Assembly: GCA_032191485.1 (NCBI GenBank) | Contig: JAVDOI010000118.1 | Location: 114,501-178,500 of the forward strand | Source of the DNA: Leptoclinus maculatus | Taxonomy: Eukaryota; Chordata; Actinopteri; Perciformes; Stichaeidae | Reading direction: 5' to 3' | Length of the DNA: 64,000 nt | Shown here: piece by piece, positions 48,431 through 59,070 of the stretch | Numbering within the stretch: the first letter of the stretch is position 1 | Layout: each line of letters opens with the position of its first letter | The notes under the pieces: model-generated | What the model saw: only the letters and a program-made list of their open reading frames with translations | What the model was told of the DNA's origin: nothing | Databases searched by the model: none | Position numbers and translations under genes: made by a program

Positions 48431-48789
48431 TGAAAAATCATAAAAGTAAAAATGCAACAGTTCAAAAAGTATAAAAGATATCAACAAGCTGAATCATTCA
48501 GCAATAGTTAAGGATTTTCTCAACATTTGAAAGTTGAAATGGTTTCTGTAGCTGAAAGTATGAGGAAGTTGAAGGATTTGAAAGTTTAAAAAGTTTAAGA
48601 GGATTTGAAGATTTTCTCCATAGACATCCCATTAAATAAAAATAGCTAAAAGCTTAATAATTCAAAGTTTAAAGATTAAAGATATGGAAAGTCATATCAC
48701 CTCTCTCCTGAAAGCTGAACATTTTGATATTTGAACGGTTTCTGTAGCTTAAAAAAACTGTCAGCAGTAGTGATATTTGTAGTAGTAGA

Positions 48790-49270
48790 AGTTAGCATTT
48801 CAGTTAGAATTCATTCTGTGGGGCTTTTATTTTGAAATTAGGTGTGGGGGGGGGGGGGCAGAAGGGGAGAGGAGACAGGATCATGATCTTAGATAAACAC
48901 AAACAGGTTGCTAAATGACAGGTTTCATCACAAGCATTTCAGTTAGAATTCATTCTGTGGGGCTTTTATTTTAATATGGGGTGTGTGTGTGTGTGGGGGG
49001 AGGGGTGGAGGGGAAAAATTCCTCTAAGACCTGAATGACTGTATGAGAGAGAGACACACACAGAGAGAGAGAGAGACACACACACAGAGAGAGAGAGAGG
49101 GAGAGGAGTGTATGTGCATGTGTGTCTGAGTCTGTGTTTATAAACATCACTAATTACAAACACCTGTGTGCCTGTAATCTTTAAATGGAGATAAAACTGT
49201 GAAACAACTCTCAAACAAATCCTCAAAATTCCCATAACCGTAGCTCCTATTGCTCCAATATTGGCTCCAC
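48790..49270 (+). repeat. Interspersed repeat, copies 2 and 3
   Basis: The cagttagaattcattctgtg-gggcttttatttt module occurs twice here (about 48805 and 48945), each followed by a G-rich run. Then come (GA)n/(CA)n tracts and the same tail as in copy 1 (cccataaccgtagctcctat). Together with copy 1 it brackets the two modules at 47628 and 48302. Confidence 0.6.
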
Positions 49271-50419
49271 CCAGGTGAGGCAAACCAGAGTGTTTGTCAG
49301 CCTAAAGAACCCAGCTAAAACCATTAAGAGTAACACAAGTATAAAGTATAAACGAAGAGCACTGGCCGGACAGAGTTGGATGTAAGTCTATGTTGTATGT
49401 GTGTCTAAAGTCTAATATGGTATGTGTATATGTCTCACCATGGTGCACAAAGAGAGGATGAGTGGGATCCATGCATGTTGAATATGTTCATAGTCTGTTG
49501 GCTTGTTGTCTGTCTTGTATTCCTGGGAGGATTAATCTGGACAGCAGTACATGCCTTTATGCAAGATAAACCTTGAGCAAGATTTAGTGTAGATACGCAT
49601 CCATACATGCTCTTCAGAACTGACAACTGATACCTACCGTTAGCATTTGTTTCATTTGTTAATGAGTTAATAAAATGCTTTTGTTAGCAGCCAGCTCGCT
49701 TGTCTCCCTTTAGTCTCAGTCTGTGAGCCGGGCTGTGACAGTAGATAAAGGTGTGTAGTTGTCAAAATGTGTGAGTTCCTTATGAATGTTGGAGGAAAGT
49801 GAAGCCGGCAGGAGTCCTTTTTCTTTTTCGTCTCTCGCTCTAGACGCAGAGGAAAGAGGTGGGGGCTGAAGCAGTACAGAGCTCTTTTTTCTTCTCTCTT
49901 CACAGGGAGGAGAGAGGAGAGGAGGTCTGAAGGCTGAAGCAGCAGTTTTACATCAGCATTCATGCTTTCTGTTCACCCATCTACATTGTGAAAAAACGAT
50001 CCGGGTTTAAATTGACAGGAGAGCAAAGTTTCTGTTCAGTTACATTATGATGCGTTGAAATGAGTATTAGGGGGAGGTAAATTATAACGTCATCATGAGG
50101 TGTTCACATGTAAATTGTAGTGTAAATTGTAGAATGTAAAACTAGTGAAAGATTTGCTTTAATCCATAAAAATACGGTCTTTTATTTTAAAGGATAACAT
50201 TTTTTCGCCAATACTTAAAAGCATCTAACAATATGGATCATCAATGATCGACAATTAGTATAAACGTTATCAGGGATAGCACGCATCGCTAGGAGCCTTC
50301 GGGGCTGTGACACTGGCCAAAGGAGTAGATCCCTTTTTCTTTTGCGCTAATCCGATCAGTGATCCAATACTCTGATCCATGATATGATCCGAGCTGTGAG
50401 TATTCCGTTACACCACTGT
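49271..50419. other. Unassigned stretch
   Basis: I see no supported gene. A segment ending aataaaatgcttttgttagc and then tctcagtctgtgagccggg (about 49670-49730) has the look of an LTR end, but no partner copy is present in the window. A GA-rich stretch on the plus strand lies near 49900-49925. Confidence 0.4.
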
Positions 50420-50682
50420 ATACCTTGCTAAGGGGCCCGGTTTGGAACAACAAGATGCCTCGCTAAGGGGCCCAGTTTGGGACAACAAGATGCCTCGCTA
50501 AGGGGCCCAGTTTGGGACAACAAGATGCCTCGCTAAGGGGCCCAGTTTGGGACAACAAGATGCCTCGCTAAGGGGCCCAGTTTGGGACAACAAGATGCCT
50601 CGCTAAGGGGCCCAGTTTGGGACAACAAGATGCCTCGCTAAGGGGCCCAGTTTGGGACAACAAGATGCCTCGCTAAGGGGCC
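50420..50682 (+). repeat. 35-bp minisatellite
   Basis: About seven and a half units of gatgcctcgctaaggggccc plus agtttgggacaacaa. Inner units are identical as far as I can see; the first unit is diverged (taccttgctaa, cccggtttggaac). No unique spacers are present, so it is not CRISPR. Confidence 0.95.
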
Positions 50683-50823
50683 TTTAGGGTGGCGAGAGCG
50701 CGCGCTTTAGTGTAAATAACTGCATGTAAATACTGCTAATAGAAAGTAAGTGACTGTATTAATAAAATCAATATTGTAGACAAAATTGAGAACTCTCAGG
50801 AGTTGGATGATTTGAGACAACAG

Positions 50824-50928
50824 ATGAAAGTTGGTCATACTGTGTGTGGTGTAATAATTACGATAGCATCATTAGTATTTCTAGCAGGTATACTGTGGAG
50901 ATTAGCAGAGCGTCTTCAAGGAATTTAA
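50824..50928 (+). CDS. Possible tiny membrane-span ORF or C-terminal fragment
   Basis: A frame open from a TAG near 50740 reads a helical acidic segment (KIENSQELDDLRQQ), then MKVGHTV and a hydrophobic span (VCGVIITIASLVFLAGILW) before a short charged end and TAA. The only ATG gives 34 residues. It could be the C-terminal anchor of a decayed viral or cellular membrane protein. It is followed by other short broken frames up to 51360. Confidence 0.25.
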   Translation: MKVGHTVCGVIITIASLVFLAGILWRLAERLQGI

Positions 50929-51606
50929 AATTGTAATATTATGAAAATTTTACATATAGTAAAGTAAAATGAACTGACACAGATGAACGAGGGAGACAGC
51001 AGTGAGGATGAGGTGTTTTAGCTAGAACACTGAGAATAAGAGGAGAAATAAGACAACACTTCTGGTTGGAGCGAACTCATAAAATAAGGAGAGGCTTGGA
51101 GCAGCGGCAGGACGAGCTGGAAATTAATCAAAAACTTTGGTAGATCACAAAATTCACAAATCTAAAACAAACACCTGAAGAGTTTCCACAAGTACTGTGG
51201 CAGAGACTCATACGTGGATGGTGGACTGCTTTGACATTTTCACCAGTGCTGGAGCATTTGTGCAACGATCCTAGTGCAGTAGCAACACTCCCTCTAAATC
51301 CAGCACTAGGACTATCTGAAGGGTTTGGGATAGCAGGAGAGAATCGGGTGACGGCAGACCCATGACAGTCTTCCCCGGAAGAGTGAGGTGAGAAACAGGC
51401 AAGTTCCAGAATATTGTTAAAACTACGGAGGACAAAACAGAAAAGATTGTAATCTGACCCAGTGAGAGGAAGGAAAATAAGCCAGGTATTACTGTGGGTA
51501 AGATATTAGTACTGATAGGAACCAAAAGCTCAGACGAAGAGCAAGTAACGAATACATGGGGTCCAAAGGGACAAAAGGAGGTGTGTTAGCACCGGCAGAG
51601 TGAATC

Positions 51607-52671
51607 ATGAAGCAGCACCCAGATCATAAAAAACAGATCAATTATACCAGGCCTCAGGGGCCCCCCCATTATAGGCTTCAATTGACCCCTGTCGATACAG
51701 CAGTGATGGGACCAGGCATAGGATACACACCTCAAGGACCCTATAGTGCAGGTCCAGCTGTCAACTCATGGCACCGGATGGAGAGAGCCCCCATCCCTAC
51801 CAACGAGAGATTTCCCCAGTACATCGCACCGGAACCAAAGGAGCCAGACTGGGTGATGCCTCAAGCAGGACCTCCAGGCCTTGCAGCACCTCCCCAGGGA
51901 GAACCCATCGTAGAAGTCCTCCTACCACCAATGACCCCACCGCAACCCACCTTCCTGCCCTATCTGCTTCAGGACAATGGATCGGACCAGCAACCCCTTT
52001 CACTGAGCACCTCTTCCCTACTGGGTCTTCAGGATGATGAGTCATCAGTCAGCTCTGGTCTCACCCCCACCACACTGATCGACACCTCAGAAGGATGGCC
52101 ACCACTGGACACTCCCCCACTGCAATCTCAGTCAGTGCAGTCAGCCGTAGCTGAACAGCCACCACCTAAAGAGACCCTGAAATCTGCCTCCGAGATCAAC
52201 AAAGACCTTGCTGTTCTTGCTGACATTGGGATTGAAATTGGAGACCCCAAGACCTTGGCCACCATGACCCGGCAGGAGTTCTCACGCCTCACATTAGACC
52301 TACGGTGCAGAGAGGCTGGAGCACTACAACGTCTGAGAAGCAAATACAAGAAACGGCATTCCAGCAGAAAACACCACCTCAGTATACAAGCTCAACTGAA
52401 ACAATACAAAGTACAACTGGCTGAGGTGACCAGCACCATGAATAGCTCCGCCCGCCAACTGGAAATCAAAGGCAGCACCTTGCAGCCTGTCGGCGACTGC
52501 GAGACATCGCACTTATTAAAGCAGAATCCCCATACGGCACCTAAACAGAGACTCAGTATACAAGCCTCTGTCAGGATCTCACCTTTGAACTCTGATGAAC
52601 AGAAATATATATTTAACACACTAAAGCAAAGGGATGAAGCACAAAAGCAGAATAGGTCTATAATACAATAA
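51607..52671 (+). CDS. Orphan Pro-rich 354-residue ORF, unknown family
   Basis: The frame starts at an ATG at 51607 (MKQHPDHKKQINYTRPQGPP) and ends at 52671. Residues 1-130 are Pro/Gly-rich (APPQGEPIVEVLLPPMTPPQ). A Ser/Asp-rich part follows (about 135-175). The last half has likely helices: SASEINKDLAVLADIGIEIG, LRCREAGALQRLRSKYKKRH, LKQYKVQLAEVTSTMNSSAR. The basic stretch followed by a helix recalls nuclear DNA-binding or coiled-coil proteins, but the heptad pattern is weak. An AATAAA lies at the end of the frame (52668-52673). The upstream 50930-51600 stretch contains shorter broken frames of similar composition (for example VLWQRLIRGWWTALTFSPVL), so this may be the best preserved part of a degraded multi-gene element, possibly viral. 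I do not recognise it. Confidence 0.45.
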   Translation: MKQHPDHKKQINYTRPQGPPHYRLQLTPVDTAVMGPGIGYTPQGPYSAGPAVNSWHRMERAPIPTNERFPQYIAPEPKEPDWVMPQAGPPGLAAPPQGEPIVEVLLPPMTPPQPTFLPYLLQDNGSDQQPLSLSTSSLLGLQDDESSVSSGLTPTTLIDTSEGWPPLDTPPLQSQSVQSAVAEQPPPKETLKSASEINKDLAVLADIGIEIGDPKTLATMTRQEFSRLTLDLRCREAGALQRLRSKYKKRHSSRKHHLSIQAQLKQYKVQLAEVTSTMNSSARQLEIKGSTLQPVGDCETSHLLKQNPHTAPKQRLSIQASVRISPLNSDEQKYIFNTLKQRDEAQKQNRSIIQ

Positions 52672-52756
52672 AATCATATTTTTAAATGCTCCATTGTGCA
52701 TAATGAGTGCTTTTACTGTAACAGAGTATTTCTACACTCTTATTAGTGCTTTTAAA

Positions 52757-53065
52757 AGGTAAGGCAAGTTTATTTGTACAGCACATTTCAACAACAAGGT
52801 AATTCAAAGTGCTTCACATGAAACCATTAAAAGCATCAAAACATGAGGCAAAAGAAAAGGAGATTTAAAAAGAATTAAGAACATTGATTGAAACATTAAA
52901 AACAGTCATTAAAACATTAAAAAGCTAAAAATAGAACAATAGTTGCAGTGCAGTGTAATAAATAAAACACAGTAGTAAAATGTAGAAATGGATTAATATC
53001 CTTGAACCTGGTTCAATTAAAGGCAGCAAACAGAAAGTCTTCAGTCTTGATCTTGATCTTGATGT
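52757..53065 (-). mobile_element. Inverted LINE 3' end (CR1/L2-like)
   Basis: It begins aaggcaagtttatttgtaca, the reverse complement of the tail at about 46070-46097, and continues with the complement of the same 3' UTR and the last codons of the ORF (ttcaattaaaggcagcaaac, agaaagtcttcag). It is a severely 5'-truncated copy. Confidence 0.8.
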
Positions 53066-54042
53066 TTAAGTGGATAAAAGTGAATTCAGTGAAGGAGAAA
53101 CAAGCAAACTGACGCACACATCACCATAGCAACACACAGGAAGGTGGCTGCATGTGCTCAGAGAGATATTGATCTGTTGATCGACAGTCAGATGGACCAG
53201 TCGTTAGTGTACAAGCCTCACTTAAACCGTGGGCGGGACTGAAAGTGTTGATGCAGCTAAAAACAACACAAACAGATTCACAGCTTCAGATCAATTTCAA
53301 AATAAAAAGCAGAGATTGAAAAATGAACCTCCAGAGCAAAACAATATGAGTTGATGTGAATAAAGAAAGCAGCAGAGCTGGAAACATCCTGCAGCTTTAT
53401 GAAGGACTAATTCAAGTGAAAACACAGAAACATGATGCAGTGAAGTGAGTGAGACACAGTCAGTTACAGTGATAGAAAGCAAACAGTTACACACAGACTG
53501 CAGTAGTAGTAAGTAGCTGTAACTGCTGATGTTAACACATCTATCAGAAATAAGACGACACTGACCGCATTCATCTGATAGGAACAGCTCAGCCTGTCAT
53601 GGAAACAGTCCTCTAATCTGCAATCAGTCAGCAGCTTCTTGTGAAATCAGATAGCATCAGTTTCACACAACCGCAGTTCAGAGAGGTGTGAATATGATGT
53701 GTAACACTAAAGAGCAGTAACTCATCAGTGAAGACGATCAGAGCAGAAAGATCACCAATATTTCTCTTGAATCATTATATCGGAGAATAAACTGCTCACT
53801 CACACCAACAACAACGTTTTTCATTCTGTTCTTCTTTGAGTCAAGTTTGAATCTATTATTCTAAATCCAGTCAGTGTATTTAAGATAGTACTGATTCATC
53901 CAGAGGGACATTGCTGTGCAGCAGTTGCAATGAAAAGTGTGAAGAGTGCAAATATAAAAGTCACTAGAGACCAGCTGTAGAAATATGCTAACAATATATG
54001 CATTAAACGAGTGAGTATTAAAGTGTGTGCTTATTGCAATAG
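53066..54042. other. Unassigned stretch
   Basis: I see no coding sequence, RNA gene or recognised repeat in this stretch. Short minus-strand frames near 53300-53490 and 53860-54160 lack any recognisable motif. Confidence 0.5.
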
Positions 54043-54321
54043 TGTTGCGTGTGTCATAGAGCAAAAGGTTTGAATCCCCGGGCGAGGCACACACACAGTG
54101 GCCCCCTCCCTGGCGTGTGTGTGTGTGAAGATAACAGGTCCCTGTGCAGGACAAGGTCAAATCCTCATTTTTGAGTTTAAAGAAAGAAGGGAAATATTAG
54201 AACAGGGCTCACAAACACGGAGACGAGAGATACGTAATCCGAGCCCTGACTTTGTGTCTGTTGCTAGGGATACTTAATCAAACCCTGTGTTCTGTGAAAC
54301 CATAGATCTATGTATTATATG
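54043..54321 (+). repeat. ERV-B 5' LTR, left part
   Basis: The sequence before the BEL element (ending ctatgtattatatg) continues after it (atatgttttgatgc), so the LTR was split. The TGTTG start is chosen only because it is the inverse of the CAACA end. The left boundary may be elsewhere. Confidence 0.4.
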
Positions 54322-54687
54322 TGTAGGAGCCATTAGTTAGGTCTGGATATTATAAATGTATATTGGGAGCCTACCTCAGGTTGACCACAGGTGGCAGTGT
54401 GGGTTAGTGTGGCAGCTAATTAATATATGGGGCACAGGTGTAACAGACAGGTGATGATGCATGGGTGACGGGGAGATTGCACGGTTTTTACCGCAAAACA
54501 AGACACACCAGAGGGAGACCAGGAAGCTAAGTAATATCCAGTTCTATTGTCAATTGTGAACTCTAATTAAATGGGAACCTCACCCAAAGATACGAAAAGC
54601 CTGGAATCTTTATGTCGAAGCGAGTACGAAAACACGATCTTCTCCCGCACCCAGCCGAGGGGCTAGTTACAGGAATCAGCCACTACA
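54322..54687 (+). repeat. BEL element 5' LTR (366 bp)
   Basis: Ends TGTAGG and CTACA. Identical to 58270-58635 apart from one base by eye. The 54688-55137 leader that follows shows no convincing primer site or ORF. Confidence 0.93.
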
Positions 54688-55137
54688 CAAGTAAAAACCT
54701 GATCCCACCTGAAGAAGTGAAATCATTTGGAACACACACACACCTGGAAGGCAGCGCTGCAGGAGCCATCCGCTTGACTTCCGAACGAGGGCGGATTGAT
54801 CATCACCACAAAAAGGAAGGAAAATCACGGACACTGGGCGAAGGAGATCCCCGTTTAGTACAGACCCCTGTATGGATCTTTGACATTGTTTGAAACGGCA
54901 TTGCGCTGTACACGCGGCGGTGAGCTGCTCTGAGGATTACGCTGTATCGCATTCAAGTCATTGTCGATTGTGTGGACTTTCTATGACTTCATGCACATTG
55001 AAGGAAAATATTAAAGCTCCACTTTTCATGTGATCACGAGTGTGTTGTGTGGACAAACAAAGTGCACAGGCTGTGCGCACGCTCTCAACATAGCGCAGCA
55101 CAAGTGGAAGCGCCTCTCATAAAACAATTTGTTGAAA

Positions 55138-58029
55138 ATGGAAGTTTATAAAAATGATAAATCTGAGTGCCAAGACGACATTAATCCGGCAGACAGTGTG
55201 TCTAATGTGTCAAGCAGAAGAAGTCAAAGTAAATCATGTGTTTCAAGTGTTTCTTCTGCATGTATAAAGGCAAAGGCAGAGAAAGCGGCTTTAATGGAGC
55301 AAGTTGCTGCTCTGCAAAAGAGACATGACTTGGAGGCACAAGAGGAGAAACTGAGGAAAATGAAGGAACAACTGGAGCTCGATACACAGATAGCCGTTGC
55401 TGCTGCAAGACTTTCTGTGTTGGAAGGCAGTGATGTTGGAGGAAAGGCCCATTCAAATGGAATGAGTTCCTATGTGAGCAAAGGACTAAAAGAGCAAAGG
55501 CTTGAATTCAATCCAAAGGCAAATGCATTTGTGCCAAAAATGAACACCCTGACCTCGGATCAAGGCTCAACAGCGCTACCTTTTTCATCTACACGTGTTG
55601 TGCGACCAAAAGTAAATAAACAAACAGATTTACAGGACCAAGTACAACGGCATGGAACCTCACAAACAAAGGACATCACTCTCAGGCTACAGTCACAACC
55701 AAATACCGGACTTTCTCACACAACTACTCAAAGGCAGGAGTCTCAGAATGTGTACACAGCCTCCACAGCTGCATCACTCAGGACGGTAGCTACGCAGGAA
55801 CAAGATCTACACAGGCTTCAATCTGCACAGAACACTTCACCAGTGCAACATACAGTCGACCAGGATGCAATTTGTGGAATCATGCAAAGGCAGAATGAAA
55901 TCACCACAATGCTTGTGCGACAGCAAATGTCAGCTTCTTTACCACAAAGAGACATAATCATATTTGATGGTGATCCATTGAAGTATATTTCCTTCATTAG
56001 AACTTTTGAACATTGTATTGAAGAGAGAACCAGCAGTTATCAAGATTGTTTGTATTTTCTGGAGCAATATACCAGGGGGCAGCCTAGAGAGCTGGTGCGA
56101 AGCTGCCTACATATGACACCGCAACAAGGATATCAAAGAGCAAAAGGACTTTTGAAAGAACACTTTGGCAATGAACACAGGATAGCAACAGCTTATATGG
56201 ACAAAGCATTTGGATGGGCTGTTGTTAAGACCGAGGATGTCCAGACATTGCAGGAATTTGCGCTGTTTCTAAGAGGATGCTGCAACGCTATGACGGAGAT
56301 AAAATACATGGAGGAGATGAACGTTCCATCAAATATGAGGCACGTCATAATGAAGTGGCCATATAAGCTGCGGGAAAGATGGAGGTCTGCAGCTTGCAAG
56401 ATAGAAGAACGACGAGGTTACAGGGCCCTGTTCCCAGATATGGTGAACTTTCTGGAGAAGCAAGTCAAAATCTTATCTCATCCACTTTTTGGCGATATTT
56501 CCGATGCACGACCAAACACCTTAATAACGGCTATAAATAGGAGCAAACCGCTACCCGGGGATAACATCAAAAGAAGTAGCTTTGCAACAACCATCACAGC
56601 TACCAACCAAACTGTAACTCCTAAGCCCACAGTGCACGAGATGCCAAAGCCGCCTGTAACAGCTAAGGAGTCATCCTCAGAATCCTGCTTTTATTGTCAA
56701 GAGTCGCATCCATTATCCAGGTGTTCAAAGCTGAATAAAGTTTCTCAAAGGGAGAAAATTGAATTCCTGAAAGGAAAAGGAATCTGTTTTGGTTGTTTGA
56801 AGGCCGGCCACATGAGCAAAGAATGCTTCAGTCGTCTGACCTGTGAGGAATGCAATCTACAACACCCAACTATTCTACATATCCAGGACAAAGACAAAAT
56901 TCACAAACTGCAGGAAATCCCAGTAAATAGTGCACTGGTATCTCTTCAGGCATGTGGTTTTACAGGGGCCGGAGACCAAGACTGTACTCTTTCGATTGTG
57001 CCAGTGCAGTTGAAATCGAAGGACGGTGATAAGGTGCTGCAGACCTATGCCTTCCTGGACCCTGGAAGTACAGCAACTTTCTGTACCAACCGTGTTATGA
57101 AGAAACTGAATCTGCAGGGTACCAAGACCAACATCATGTTGCGCACTATGGGTCAAGAAAAGGTTGTGGAAAGCCAAATACTTGCAGGACTGGAGGTGTC
57201 TAAATTGGACGATAACCAATTCTTTGAGCTCCCAGAAACATTTACGCAGGAAACGATCCCAGTCTCAAAAGGCAACATCCCTACTCAACGAGACATTGAA
57301 AGGTGGGAATATCTGAAAGAAATCAGTATCCCAGAATTGAACACTGATGTTGAAATTTTGATCGGGACTAATGCACCAAAATTAATGGAACCCTGGGAAA
57401 TAATCAACAGCCAAGATGATGGACCTTATGCCGTGAGGACCCTATTGGGGTGGGTTGTCAACGGTCCTTTGAGGGGCAATAGTGGTTGTTGTCAGAAAAG
57501 CTGCTCGACCATATATGCCAACAGGATATCCATCGTCGGACTGGAAGAGCTGTTGTCCCAGTATAATCAGGGTTTCAATGAAAAGTCACTGGAGGACAAG
57601 CAGGAGACGTCAATGGAGGACCTGAGGTTAATGGAGATCTTGGAGAAGTCTACTTGTATGCAGGAAGGTCATTACTGCATGGACTTACCCTTCAAAGTGG
57701 ATGACTCTCTAAACTCTTTGCCCACACAGGAAGAAGCAATGCAGTTGGTAATGGACCTTACTGACATATGCTCAATTCCATCTATTCCTGAAGCAAAGCG
57801 GTCCAAAACAACCAGGCAGCTACACTTGGAACAAGACAAGCTACCACCTTCAACCTACCAAACCTGTTGTTGCAAGAAAGGTGTGGAAAAAACATGTCCT
57901 GGGACGACCATATTCCCCAGACATTCTCACAGCAATGGACAGGATGGCTGCTGGATCTGGCAGAGCTTAAAGTGGACCGCTGCATCAAACCAAAGGACTT
58001 CAGAGGTCCGACAGTGGATAACTTCCTAG
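55138..58029 (+). CDS. BEL/Pao Gag-protease polyprotein, C-terminally chimeric by deletion
   Basis: I start at the ATG at 55138 (MEVYKNDKSECQ). Residues about 15-100 hold a Ser-rich then coiled-coil segment (KAEKAALMEQVAALQKRHDL). About 275-455 is the DUF1759-type gag domain of BEL elements (IIIFDGDPLKYISFIRTFEH, QGYQRAKGLLKEHFGNEHRI). Zinc knuckles follow at about 517 (CFYCQESHPLSRC) and 550 (CFGCLKAGHMSKEC), plus a third Cys/His cluster. An A17-type aspartic protease begins near 638 with FLDPGSTATFC and includes LIGTNAPKLMEPWEI and AVRTLLGWVVNGPL. The protein coats the element RNA and cleaves itself. After about residue 885 the reading frame enters sequence whose overlapping frame (57867-58061) reads as BEL pol (NMSWDDHIPQTFSQQWTGWL), so a deletion has removed the RT core and put the remnant out of frame. 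Later pol is gone. Confidence 0.85.
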   Translation: MEVYKNDKSECQDDINPADSVSNVSSRRSQSKSCVSSVSSACIKAKAEKAALMEQVAALQKRHDLEAQEEKLRKMKEQLELDTQIAVAAARLSVLEGSDVGGKAHSNGMSSYVSKGLKEQRLEFNPKANAFVPKMNTLTSDQGSTALPFSSTRVVRPKVNKQTDLQDQVQRHGTSQTKDITLRLQSQPNTGLSHTTTQRQESQNVYTASTAASLRTVATQEQDLHRLQSAQNTSPVQHTVDQDAICGIMQRQNEITTMLVRQQMSASLPQRDIIIFDGDPLKYISFIRTFEHCIEERTSSYQDCLYFLEQYTRGQPRELVRSCLHMTPQQGYQRAKGLLKEHFGNEHRIATAYMDKAFGWAVVKTEDVQTLQEFALFLRGCCNAMTEIKYMEEMNVPSNMRHVIMKWPYKLRERWRSAACKIEERRGYRALFPDMVNFLEKQVKILSHPLFGDISDARPNTLITAINRSKPLPGDNIKRSSFATTITATNQTVTPKPTVHEMPKPPVTAKESSSESCFYCQESHPLSRCSKLNKVSQREKIEFLKGKGICFGCLKAGHMSKECFSRLTCEECNLQHPTILHIQDKDKIHKLQEIPVNSALVSLQACGFTGAGDQDCTLSIVPVQLKSKDGDKVLQTYAFLDPGSTATFCTNRVMKKLNLQGTKTNIMLRTMGQEKVVESQILAGLEVSKLDDNQFFELPETFTQETIPVSKGNIPTQRDIERWEYLKEISIPELNTDVEILIGTNAPKLMEPWEIINSQDDGPYAVRTLLGWVVNGPLRGNSGCCQKSCSTIYANRISIVGLEELLSQYNQGFNEKSLEDKQETSMEDLRLMEILEKSTCMQEGHYCMDLPFKVDDSLNSLPTQEEAMQLVMDLTDICSIPSIPEAKRSKTTRQLHLEQDKLPPSTYQTCCCKKGVEKTCPGTTIFPRHSHSNGQDGCWIWQSLKWTAASNQRTSEVRQWITS

Positions 58030-58269
58030 CATGTAGGAGTTGGATTGGCCAAGACCCTTAAATCCACAGCCCATTTCCTCAGAAGATCCAGAGGTCAAAG
58101 GGACCTAATGGCGAACGTCATCATCTGTAAAGGTCATGACCTAAAATTGGGTCACGCGTTGGTAACACCTGACGCAGAAGAAAGAAGAAAAGAAATCAGA
58201 CTTTTTGTTTCTTATGACTCCTTGTTTGGTTACTGTAATTGTGCATACCTTCACAATTAGGGGCCGGTG

Positions 58270-58635
58270 TGTAGGAGCCATTAGTTAGGTCTGGATATTA
58301 TAAATGTATATTGGGAGCCTACCTCAGGTTGACCACAGGTGGCAGTGTGGGTTAGTGTGGCAGCTAATTAATATATGGGGCACAGGTGTAACAGACAGGT
58401 GATGATGCATGGGTGACGGGGAGATTGCACGGTTTTTACCGCAAAACAAGACACACCAGAGGGAGACCAGGAAGCTAAGTAATATCCAGTTCTATTGTCA
58501 ATTGTGAACTCTAATTAAATGGGAACCTCACCCAAAGATACGAAAAGCCTGGAATCTTTATGTCGAAGCGAGTACGAAAACACGATCTTCTCCCGCACCC
58601 AGCCGAGTGGCTAGTTACAGGAATCAGCCACTACA
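58270..58635 (+). repeat. BEL element 3' LTR (366 bp)
   Basis: Direct repeat of 54322-54687, followed by the target duplication ATATG. It is preceded by a short purine-rich run (taggggccggtg). Confidence 0.93.
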
Positions 58636-58640
58636 ATATG

Positions 58641-58808
58641 TTTTGATGCTTGACTTATTAAACTCTTGAACTATACAGATCGTTGCAGCGTACTCTGTTC
58701 ATCGAACGTAATTCCAATCAAACGATCTGCGTGGGGTCCTTCTGAAGGTGTAGTCTTTTGGAGTCAGATCATACAGAGGGCTTTTAGCCCGAGGTGAAAT
58801 CCCCAACA
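58641..58808 (+). repeat. ERV-B 5' LTR, right part
   Basis: It continues from 54321 after the BEL element (ttttgatgcttgacttatta) and ends cccaaca three bases before the primer site. An ATTAAA near 58657 could serve as a poly(A) signal. Confidence 0.6.
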
Positions 58809-58811
58809 ACT

Positions 58812-58830
58812 TGGTGACCCCGACGTGATT
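58812..58830 (+). promoter_or_regulatory. ERV-B primer binding site, tRNA-Trp
   Basis: TGGTGACCCCGACGTGATT is complementary to the 3' end of vertebrate tRNA-Trp with CCA, as I recall that sequence, over 19 bases. It lies three bases after the LTR end. Confidence 0.85.
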
Positions 58831-58937
58831 GGTTATCGATGAACAACTGAGTTTTTGTTTTTGAGGCGACGATCTTTTCGACCCACGGCTCCGGGACCAG
58901 CGGCTTCGTCCGTAACATCCTGGTGCACCATCTACAA

Positions 58938-58950
58938 CTGAAAGGTAAGC
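58938..58950 (+). promoter_or_regulatory. ERV-B leader splice donor
   Basis: CTGAAAG|GTAAGC at 58944/58945 is a near-ideal donor in the leader, where retroviruses place the donor for env messages. Confidence 0.6.
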
Positions 58951-59070
58951 AGAACCTGTTGTCACATGACCAAATACTGCTGATTGAAAACACGAAATTT
59001 AGTTGATGTTACGTTACGTTGTCTGAAAAGTCTTGGTGAACCGATAGAAAGTGTAAGCATCATTGAAAAA

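Larger units (their letters stand above)
54322..58635 (+). mobile_element. BEL/Pao LTR retrotransposon, young, pol largely deleted
   Basis: Two direct LTRs of 366 bp (TGTAGGAGCC...GCCACTACA) flank a 3.6-kb interior. The 5-bp target duplication ATATG stands at 54317-54321 and 58636-58640. The LTRs differ at one position that I can see (gagggg versus gagtgg near the 3' end), so insertion is recent. The interior has a long gag-protease frame, but most of RT, RNase H and integrase is missing. The copy is therefore nonautonomous and would need enzymes from a complete relative. Confidence 0.92.

Noticed and set aside
50420..50682. Possible CRISPR-like array
   Set aside because: The 35-bp units follow each other without unique spacers, and the genome is eukaryotic.
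54055..54130. Possible tRNA or SINE B box (ggtttgaatccccgg)
   Set aside because: No A box at a suitable distance and no tRNA fold; it lies in the presumed ERV-B LTR.
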